64,000 bases of DNA from Promicromonospora sukumoe 327MFSha3.1. GTDB lineage: Bacteria > Actinomycetota > Actinomycetes > Actinomycetales > Cellulomonadaceae. The position numbers and the translations under genes were made by a program. The notes below the pieces were generated by a model. The model did no database searches, had not been told where the DNA came from, and saw only the letters and a list, made by a program, of their open reading frames with translations. The stretch is taken from positions 496,001-560,000 of the forward strand of contig NZ_ARQM01000010.1 in the NCBI RefSeq assembly GCF_000385135.1, written 5' to 3'. The first letter of the stretch is position 1. Each line of letters starts with the position of its first letter. This document shows, piece by piece, positions 8,924-15,064 of the stretch.

Positions 8924-10235
8924 GCACCACGGCCCCGGCGGCGACCCCGACGATCAGCGCCGGCGTCGGGCTGCCGGCGAGCAGGATCACGAGTACCGCG
9001 AGCGCGATCACGGCCGCCCGCGCGACGCCCCGGTAGCGGGCGAGCCACACGCCCGTGGCGCCGGTGGACACGCCCCGGCCCTCGGCCCAGTCACGGGTGC
9101 GGCTCATGCCCTTGCCGATCCCGGCGCGCAGGCCCCGCGCGGACGCGCTGGAGCCGCCGAGGTAGGCGGCGAGCGCCACCACGATGCCGAGCACCCCGAC
9201 GGTGCGCAGGGTGATGCGCAGGAACGAGACGAGCTGGTCGAAGACGATCTCGGCGGCGTCCAGGCGCAGGACCTTGCCGCTGAGCGCGTCGAGGTAGAGC
9301 CCGCGCGCGATGGCGAGGCCGATCGCCAGGAGCAGCATGGCGCCGGCGAGCGCGAGGCCCGCCACGACGAGGGCGCGCAGATGGTGGACGGCGGCGACGA
9401 CGCCGGCGCCGAGCAGCACCAGCACGATCCACGGGAGCCAGGTGCCCAGCGCCACGACCTGGGCGTACCGGTTCTGGATCTCGACGAGCTGGCTGCTCTG
9501 CATCACGGTGAACGTGGCGTTGATCGTCGGCAGGTTCCCCGCGATGGTGAGGCCCCGGTCCACGAGGCGTTGTTTGAGGATGTCGACGAGCCCGCCGAGC
9601 TGGATGGTCAGCTCGCCGTTCTGGCTGATCTGGGCGACGTCGCCCCCGGTGCCGCGCATGACGTCGACGAGCTGTTCGTGCGCCACCCGGTTGGCCTGGG
9701 TCCAGGCGGACTCGAACTGGTCGCTCTCCACCACGCGGTCCGCGGCGTTGCGGACGAAGGACTCGACGCCGCTGGTCAGCGGGCCCTCCAGTGCGGTGAT
9801 CGCCTGGGCGGCCCGGGGCGCGATGTCGCGTTCGTTGAGGCCGTCCTGCACGTCCTTGAGCAGCGCGCCGACGTCGATCTTGTCCATGACGGCGGTGGTC
9901 AGCCGGCCGGCCACCGCCTGCTGCACCACCGGCTCCTGGGCCAGGGGCGCCACCGTGGCGACGTAGCGGTCGGTGTCGGTGAGGGTGCGCTCGGCCCAGG
10001 CGGCGACCACGCCGACGGGGGCCAGGAGTGCGCCGAGGAGGATCAGGACGACGGCCGCCGCGGTCCGGCCCCGGTGGCGCTCCGGGGCCGGAGCGGACGG
10101 TGCCGACGGTGCCGGCGCGCCGGCTGCCACGTCCAGCCGCCGCCGGAGCTCTGCGTTCTCGCGCTCCAGGGCGGCCAGACGGGCGGCCGCGTCCGCCTCG
10201 TCGGGCGGGCCGGGCGGGTCGGCGGCGTCGTTCAC
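8868..10235 (-). CDS. Uncharacterised membrane protein with N-terminal coiled coil
   Basis: 455 residues. The N-terminus is acidic and Pro-rich, then has a short heptad segment (RLAALERENAELRRRLDV), a first membrane helix (TAAAVVLILLGALLAPVGVV), a long extracellular alpha-helical domain of about 200 residues, and four to five further helices with a C-terminal hydrophobic hairpin. Many actinobacteria encode similar integral proteins of unknown function; I do not recognise an enzyme motif. The start is GTG at 10235, ten bases after the stop of the SHOCT-type gene, so the two form an operon. The C-terminal coding end lies antisense over the flavoprotein gene. Confidence 0.75.
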   Translation of the reverse strand: MNDAADPPGPPDEADAAARLAALERENAELRRRLDVAAGAPAPSAPSAPAPERHRGRTAAAVVLILLGALLAPVGVVAAWAERTLTDTDRYVATVAPLAQEPVVQQAVAGRLTTAVMDKIDVGALLKDVQDGLNERDIAPRAAQAITALEGPLTSGVESFVRNAADRVVESDQFESAWTQANRVAHEQLVDVMRGTGGDVAQISQNGELTIQLGGLVDILKQRLVDRGLTIAGNLPTINATFTVMQSSQLVEIQNRYAQVVALGTWLPWIVLVLLGAGVVAAVHHLRALVVAGLALAGAMLLLAIGLAIARGLYLDALSGKVLRLDAAEIVFDQLVSFLRITLRTVGVLGIVVALAAYLGGSSASARGLRAGIGKGMSRTRDWAEGRGVSTGATGVWLARYRGVARAAVIALAVLVILLAGSPTPALIVGVAAGAVVLILLIELVARPGAAEPPP

Positions 10236-10245
10236 GGTTCCTGCC

Positions 10246-10620
10246 TCAGACGAGCGCCTTGGACTTCAGCCGCTCGAACTCCGCCGGCGTGATGGTGCCG
10301 GCGTCGAGGAGCGCCTTCGCGCTCGCGATCTGGTCGGCCGGTGAGGGACCCGCGACCTCGCGGATGTAGGTGTCGGTCGCCTGCTTCGCCTGCGCCATCC
10401 CCTCGGCGTGCCGCTCGGCCATGCCCCGGCCGCGGGCGATCAGGTACACGAGCGCGGTGAGCACCGGCAGGAAGATCAGGAAGATGATCCACAGTGCCTT
10501 CCACCAGCCGGAGAGCTCGTGGTCGCGGAACAGGTCGGCGATGATCTGGAACAGCACCATCAGGTACGCCACGAAGAAGAAGCTGTAGACGATCAGCCAG
10601 AAGAAATCCCAGAAATCCAT
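10246..10620 (-). CDS. Small membrane protein with PLDc_N-like and SHOCT domains
   Basis: 124 residues beginning MDFWDFFWLIVYSFFFVAYL. Two membrane helices enclose a short loop (RDHELSGWWKALWIIFLIFL), which resembles the N-terminal domain of phospholipase-D-like proteins. A cytoplasmic linker leads to a C-terminal SHOCT motif (ASAKALLDAGTITPAEFERL followed by KSKALV). SHOCT modules are thought to mediate oligomerisation. The ATG at 10620 is supported by the conserved start; an upstream extension would be unlike the family. First gene of a two-gene unit with the larger membrane protein. Confidence 0.85.
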   Translation of the reverse strand: MDFWDFFWLIVYSFFFVAYLMVLFQIIADLFRDHELSGWWKALWIIFLIFLPVLTALVYLIARGRGMAERHAEGMAQAKQATDTYIREVAGPSPADQIASAKALLDAGTITPAEFERLKSKALV

Positions 10621-10776
10621 GACTCGCCCCGTTCTCGACGGCCATCCGATGGTTCGGAACGCACCGGTGGAATGCCCGATCCGTCTTTTCAAAGTAACCG
10701 CGAGGATCGCGTTGCGCCCGCGCTGAGCGGTGGGTTCGCACGGCGGACGTGCGAAAGGCGGGCGCACCGGCGAACA

Positions 10777-10795
10777 TTCACCCGATTCGGGTGAA
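10777..10795. promoter_or_regulatory. 19-base perfect palindrome, candidate operator
   Basis: TTCACCCGATTCGGGTGAA is a perfect palindrome around a central T. It lies between the divergent SHOCT-protein and secreted-protein genes, 85 bases before the latter. Its size and symmetry suit a dimeric regulator. There is no match I recognise. The rest of 10621-10879 holds no gene. Confidence 0.45.
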
Positions 10796-10879
10796 CCTTT
10801 CGCCCCGCTGCCCCGTCGTACGCAGCGACCGCCGAGTGCGGTCGCGTTCATGACTCCGACCTTCTCGAAGGAGAACACC

Positions 10880-11203
10880 ATGATCCGTGCCAAGAAGCGT
10901 CTCGCGGCCGCCGCCCTGGCGGCCGGTCTGCTCGCCGTCGCCGTCCCGACGACGGCCTCGGCGGCCGACGGCGACCTCACGTTCTGGTCGGGTGCGTTCA
11001 CGGGCCAGACCGTGACCTACCCCGACGCCGGGACGGGCTGCACGACCCTGCCGTTCGTCGTGCACGCGGAGCTCAACGAGACCGCGACGGGCATCCGGGT
11101 GTACGAGAGCACCGACTGCACGGGCCGGGCGCTGACCTTCCCGGCCAGCGACATCCACAGCTTCATCGGGTTCGACGGGCGCAGCTTCGAGCCGGTCGGC
11201 TGA
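10880..11203 (+). CDS. Small secreted protein, possibly crystallin-like fold
   Basis: 107 residues. The signal peptide MIRAKKRLAAAALAAGLLAV ends near TASA-ADGD. The mature part is about 75 residues, beta-rich, with two Cys (GTGCTTLPF and ESTDCTGRA) that could form a disulphide. The pattern of short beta strands with an aromatic and a terminal FDGRSFEPVG resembles small beta/gamma-crystallin-like or proteinase-inhibitor (I36-like) secreted proteins of actinobacteria, but I cannot assign it. GAAGGAG at 10867-10873 precedes the ATG at 10880. A 17-bp hairpin follows. Confidence 0.75.
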   Translation: MIRAKKRLAAAALAAGLLAVAVPTTASAADGDLTFWSGAFTGQTVTYPDAGTGCTTLPFVVHAELNETATGIRVYESTDCTGRALTFPASDIHSFIGFDGRSFEPVG

Positions 11204-11211
11204 CCCGGGGT

Positions 11212-11249
11212 GGCAGGGCCGCCGTCCGGCGTCGGACGGCGGCCCTGCC
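11212..11249. terminator. 17-bp perfect hairpin, bidirectional terminator
   Basis: Arms 11212-11228 and 11233-11249 (GGCAGGGCCGCCGTCCG and its complement) with loop GCGT. It sits between the ends of the convergent secreted-protein and DUF1345 genes. Confidence 0.8.
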
Positions 11250-11254
11250 GCACC

Positions 11255-11914
11255 TCAGTTCGCGAGCCCGGCGACGAGGTTGATCAGCAGGGCCACGATC
11301 ACCGTGCCGAACAGGTAGGCGAGCAGCGCGTGCACCTGCGCGATCCGGCGCATCTCGGAGGAGCCGAGGTCGGTGTCCGAGACGGCGAAGCTCATCCCGA
11401 CGGTCACCGCCAGGTAGGTGAAGTCGGTGTACCGGGGCGGCGTCGTCTGGTGGAAGTCGATGCCGCCCGCCGGGGCCGTGTAGTAGACGCGCGCGTAGTG
11501 CAGCGCGAACACCGTGTGCACGCAGGCCCAGGAGACCACCACCGAGGTGAGGACGGCGGCCGTGGTGACGGTGCCGTCGGCCCGGACGCCGCCCACGAGC
11601 ACGACGACGATCCCGCCCAGGCTCGCGACCGCGGCGAGCAGCACGATCACGTGCGCGATGCCGCGGGTGGGCTCCTCGCGCACGGCGTGCTCGCTGGTGG
11701 CCAGGGGGTCCATCGGGACGATGACCAGCGCCGTCCAGGCCACGAACACGAGCCCGGCGCCTGCCCAGCCGCCGAGCAGGGCGGCCGCCGTGGAGTCCCA
11801 CGCCAGCAGCCAGCCGAGCAGGGCGCCGGCCAGGAGCGAGACGACGATCCGCACGGCGTGCGGGCCGTCCAGCACGCTGCTCAGCCGCCGCATGCCCGTC
11901 ATCTGCTCCGTCAT
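11255..11914 (-). CDS. DUF1345 family membrane protein
   Basis: 219-residue integral membrane protein with about five helices. The family signature region is visible late in the protein: HYARVYYTAP, then DFTYLAVTVGMSFAVSDTDL. A membrane helix reads VIVALLINLVAGLAN at the C-terminus. The function of DUF1345 is unknown. The ATG at 11914 (MTEQMTGMRR) gives a short cytoplasmic N-terminus; other in-frame ATGs lie at residues 5 and 8. It diverges from the guanidinium exporter gene, with the riboswitch for the latter in the shared region. Confidence 0.85.
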   Translation of the reverse strand: MTEQMTGMRRLSSVLDGPHAVRIVVSLLAGALLGWLLAWDSTAAALLGGWAGAGLVFVAWTALVIVPMDPLATSEHAVREEPTRGIAHVIVLLAAVASLGGIVVVLVGGVRADGTVTTAAVLTSVVVSWACVHTVFALHYARVYYTAPAGGIDFHQTTPPRYTDFTYLAVTVGMSFAVSDTDLGSSEMRRIAQVHALLAYLFGTVIVALLINLVAGLAN

Positions 11915-11958
11915 GCACCCCAGTGTGTGCGAAGATCGAGGCAGAGCCCACAGGGGCT

Positions 11959-12001
11959 CCCGGACGAGGGTTGCCGTACCCGGTGTGCGACAAGACGGCA
12001 T
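11959..12001 (+). ncRNA. Guanidine-III riboswitch (ykkC-III class)
   Basis: The segments CCGGACGAGG, CCGTACCCGG and GACAAGACGGC occur in order and spacing close to the conserved core of the ykkC-III (guanidine-III) aptamer, a small pseudoknot that binds guanidinium. It ends a few bases before GAGGAG (12005-12010), the ribosome site of the SMR exporter gene, so it most likely controls translation start: guanidinium binding would free the site. Class, position and downstream gene all agree. Confidence 0.9.
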
Positions 12002-12016
12002 CTTGAGGAGCACACC

Positions 12017-12331
12017 ATGTCGTGGATCGTCCTTGTCCTGTCCGGCCTGCTGGAGGCCGTCTGGGCCACCGCCCTGAGCCGGTCGGAGGGCTTCAGCAAC
12101 GTCGTGCCGAGCATCGTGTTCGGTGTCGCCCTCGTCGCCAGCATGGGCGGCCTCGCCTTCGCGCTGCGCGACCTGCCCGTCGGGACCGCCTACGCGGTCT
12201 GGGTGGGGATCGGCGCCGCGACCACCGTCGCCTGGGCGATGGCCACGGGCGCCGAACCCGTCTCCGTGGTCCGCGTCCTGCTGATCGCGGGCCTGATCGG
12301 CTGTGTTATCGGGTTGAAGCTGACCCACTGA
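12017..12331 (+). CDS. gdx: SMR-family guanidinium exporter (Gdx/SugE type)
   Basis: 104 residues, four membrane helices, the normal size of small multidrug resistance proteins. The essential Glu of helix 1 is seen in LSGLLEAVWATALSRSEG (residue 13), and helix 3 carries GTAYAVWVGIGAATTVAW. The sequence is closer to the SugE/Gdx group than to EmrE-type drug exporters, and the guanidine-III riboswitch in front makes guanidinium/proton antiport the most likely role. It would act as a dual-topology homodimer; no partner gene is nearby. The last 26 bases overlap the convergent tannase-family gene. Confidence 0.92.
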   Translation: MSWIVLVLSGLLEAVWATALSRSEGFSNVVPSIVFGVALVASMGGLAFALRDLPVGTAYAVWVGIGAATTVAWAMATGAEPVSVVRVLLIAGLIGCVIGLKLTH

Positions 12332-13898
12332 CGCAGCGGACGTCGGTACCGACCCGGCGGGTCACCTGCGGGTAGCGGCACACCTCGCGCGTCACGGTGT
12401 TGCCGTCACCGTCGGTGACCACGGCCGGCAGCGTCGCGGGGGCGTGCCCCTGCTCGACCCACTCCACCAGGGAGCCCAGCGGGTCGGTGCCGATGCCGCA
12501 GTGGTCCACGCCCGGGGGCAGGAACAGGCGGTAGAAGGAGTCCACCCGGGCGTTGCCGCCCATGGCCCGGTTGACGCGCTCGCGGTAGTCGACCGTGCCC
12601 TGGGTGGGCACGAGCTGGTCGGCCTGCCCGTGCCAGCTCAGCAGCTTGCCGCCGGAGCGGGCGAACGCGGACAGGTCCGGGTCGTCGCTGCCGATCACGG
12701 CGTGGAAGTCACGCTGCGACGTCGCGAAGAGGCGGTCGAACTGCCGGTAGGTCAGGTTCGTGGTGTCCAGGCCCGGGTCCTTCGCGACGAAGTACTTGAC
12801 CCACTGGTCGGCCACCACGAAGGGCTTGCCGGGCGTGGCGAGCCAGCTGAACGCCGCGCCCTTGTTCGGCCCGTACCAGAGCGGACGCCCGCTGCTGGAG
12901 ACCGGCCCCTGCCAGATCTTGCGGACCGCGTCGGCGAGCTGCGCCGTGATGGTGTGCGTCGCGCCGTCGCAGTCGACCTGCGTGCCGACCAGCTCGCGGG
13001 GGTCCCAGCGGCAGTCGCGCGGGTCGTCGATGACGCCGTCCCGCACGCCGTCCGCGGTGTCGCAGGCCTCGACGGCCGCGGTGTTGAAGGCCTCCAGCTC
13101 GCACGGCGCGGGGGCGACGTCCTCCTCGTTGAACACGACCTGCGGCCAGAGCGTGGCCACGGCGAACCGGTCCCAGCTCACCGCGGGCGCGCCGGCCAGG
13201 ATGCCCTGGAAGTCCGTGGGGTACTCCTGCGCGGCCACGTAGCCCTGGCGGCCGCCCGTGGAGCACCCGTTCCAGTAGGAGTAGGTGGCCTTGTGCCCGT
13301 AGAACTCCTTGGTCACGGACTTGCCGACCACCGCGAGGTCGTGCACCGAGCGGGACGCGAAGTTCTCCAGGAGCGGCCCGTTCACCCGCCCGTCCGGCGT
13401 CAGCGCCCAGCCGCTCACGTCGGCCGGGGACTGGCCGATACCCGCGTCGGTGGCCGCCGCGGCGTATCCGTTCTTGACGGCCGCGACCAGGGTGGCGCCC
13501 AGGTCGCCGGCCAGGTACGCGCTCCCGCCGGTGGCCTGGAAGCGGCCCGACCAGGCGGCCCGGTCCTGCGGCAGCGCGACCTTGACGGTCTCGTGGTCGC
13601 CGGCCCGGCCGTGCGTGAGGGTCACCGTGATCTCGCAGCGGGCGGGCACGTCGGGGATCGGCGCGAGCGTCTGCAGCGGCGGCGTGGCCTCGGGGAAGGT
13701 GACGGTCCCGGCGGGGTACGCCTGGGCGGTCACGGACTCGACGTGGGCGCCGCGCGGCGCGGAGACGGGCACGGCGGAGCACGACGACGGCGCGGGGTGT
13801 GCGCCCTCGGCGGGACCGCTCGCCGGTGCCGCCATGGGCAGCAGCCCGGCGGCCGACACCGACACCAGCGCCGTCATGATGATGGCTAGCTTGTTCAT
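12306..13898 (-). CDS. Secreted tannase/feruloyl esterase family protein
   Basis: 530 residues. Signal peptide MNKLAIIMTALVSVSAAGLL. The nucleophile motif WNGCSTGGRQGY (Ser213) and the C-terminal GVDHCGIGTDP with the likely catalytic His match the tannase family; Cys212 next to the Ser and a Cys next to the His are the characteristic neighbouring pair that forms a disulphide in this family. A DGVIDDPRDCRWDP segment resembles the calcium-binding loop of these enzymes. Likely releases aromatic acids from plant esters outside the cell. Start ATG at 13898. The stop codon lies inside the convergent gdx gene. Confidence 0.88.
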   Translation of the reverse strand: MNKLAIIMTALVSVSAAGLLPMAAPASGPAEGAHPAPSSCSAVPVSAPRGAHVESVTAQAYPAGTVTFPEATPPLQTLAPIPDVPARCEITVTLTHGRAGDHETVKVALPQDRAAWSGRFQATGGSAYLAGDLGATLVAAVKNGYAAAATDAGIGQSPADVSGWALTPDGRVNGPLLENFASRSVHDLAVVGKSVTKEFYGHKATYSYWNGCSTGGRQGYVAAQEYPTDFQGILAGAPAVSWDRFAVATLWPQVVFNEEDVAPAPCELEAFNTAAVEACDTADGVRDGVIDDPRDCRWDPRELVGTQVDCDGATHTITAQLADAVRKIWQGPVSSSGRPLWYGPNKGAAFSWLATPGKPFVVADQWVKYFVAKDPGLDTTNLTYRQFDRLFATSQRDFHAVIGSDDPDLSAFARSGGKLLSWHGQADQLVPTQGTVDYRERVNRAMGGNARVDSFYRLFLPPGVDHCGIGTDPLGSLVEWVEQGHAPATLPAVVTDGDGNTVTREVCRYPQVTRRVGTDVRCVSGSASTR

Positions 13899-13985
13899 GG
13901 TGCACAGCCTGGCCCGGCAGCACCCGGGGCCGCCCCAGGGAGACACCCTGGTGCGCCCCCGGGGAGGCGGCCCCAGGGTAGGGGC

Positions 13986-15011
13986 ATGGACAGAAGGACA
14001 TTCGTCAGGACCGCCGGGCTGATCGCGACCTCCGCCGCGGTGGGTGGTACCGCCCTCCCGGCCGCCGCGCAGCCCGCGGCCGCCCGCCCCACCCCGCCCG
14101 CGCCGCCGTCGTTCCCCGTGGTCAAGCAGGTCCGGGCCGGCGAGCTCGACGTCGGGTACGCGGAGCTGGGGCCCGCCGGGGGTACCCCGGTGGTGCTGCT
14201 GCACGGCTGGCCGTACGACATCCACAGCTACGCCGAGGTCGCGCCCCTCCTCGCCGCCCGCGGCTACCGCGTGATCGTGCCGTACCTGCGCGGGCACGGC
14301 AGCACCACGTTCCTGTCGCCCGACACGTTCCGCAACGCCCAGCAGTACGTGGTCGCGCGGGACGTCGTCGCGCTGCTGGACGCCCTGCACATCCGCCGCG
14401 CCGTGCTGGCCGGGTACGACTGGGGCTCCCGCACCGCGGACATCGTCGCCGCCCTGTGGCCCGAGCGGGTGCGGGCCCTCGTGTCGGTGACCGGCTACCT
14501 CATCACCAACCGAGCGGCCAACGAGACGCCCATCGAGCCCGAGCGGGAGTGGGCGTGGTGGTACCAGTACTACTTCGCCACCGAGCGCGGGCGCCTGGGC
14601 CTGGAGGACGAGCACTACCGCAAGGAGCTGGCCCGCGTGGTGTGGAAGTTCAGCTCGCCCACGTGGCGGTTCGACGACGCCACCTTCGACCGGACGGCGG
14701 CCGCGTTCACCAACCCCGACTACGCCGCGATCGTGCTGCACAACTACCGCTGGCGTCTCGGCCTGGCCGACGGCGACCCCCGGTTCGACGACGTCGAGGC
14801 GCGCCTCGCGGCCGGGCCGAAGATCGGTGTGCCGACCGTGACGATCGACGGCGAGCTCGACCCGTTCACGCCGCCCGGCGAGGGCGCGGGCTACCGCGCC
14901 ATGTTCACCGGGCCGTACGACCACCGCACGTTCCGCGGGATCGGCCACAACGTGCCGCAGGAGGCACCCGCGGCCTTCGCCCGCGCCGTCGTCGACGCGG
15001 ACCGGCTGTGA
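13986..15011 (+). CDS. Tat-exported alpha/beta hydrolase (epoxide hydrolase-like)
   Basis: 341 residues. The N-terminus MDRRTFVRTAGLIATSAAVG has a twin-arginine motif and a hydrophobic stretch ending in AAA-QP. The alpha/beta hydrolase core shows oxyanion motif LLHGWPYD, nucleophile elbow AGYDWGSR with Asp145 instead of Ser, and catalytic His321 in GIGHNVPQE. An Asp nucleophile is characteristic of epoxide hydrolases and haloalkane dehalogenases. The gene diverges from the tannase gene, and both are secreted, so they may act on related plant-derived compounds (inference). Substrate unknown. Confidence 0.85.
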   Translation: MDRRTFVRTAGLIATSAAVGGTALPAAAQPAAARPTPPAPPSFPVVKQVRAGELDVGYAELGPAGGTPVVLLHGWPYDIHSYAEVAPLLAARGYRVIVPYLRGHGSTTFLSPDTFRNAQQYVVARDVVALLDALHIRRAVLAGYDWGSRTADIVAALWPERVRALVSVTGYLITNRAANETPIEPEREWAWWYQYYFATERGRLGLEDEHYRKELARVVWKFSSPTWRFDDATFDRTAAAFTNPDYAAIVLHNYRWRLGLADGDPRFDDVEARLAAGPKIGVPTVTIDGELDPFTPPGEGAGYRAMFTGPYDHRTFRGIGHNVPQEAPAAFARAVVDADRL

Positions 15012-15044
15012 CCGGCCGCCCGGGCTGAGAACCCGCCCGGTGTA

Positions 15045-15060
15045 ACCTCCGCGAGGAGGT
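15045..15060 (+). promoter_or_regulatory. Hairpin masking the ribosome site of the LuxR gene
   Basis: ACCTCC (15045-15050), loop GCGA and GGAGGT (15055-15060) form a perfect 6-bp stem with a GNRA-type tetraloop. The 3' strand is the Shine-Dalgarno sequence of the following gene, five bases before GTG 15065. In mRNA the site would be base-paired, suggesting translational control or simply an anti-SD coincidence. Confidence 0.5.
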
Positions 15061-15064
15061 GCGT

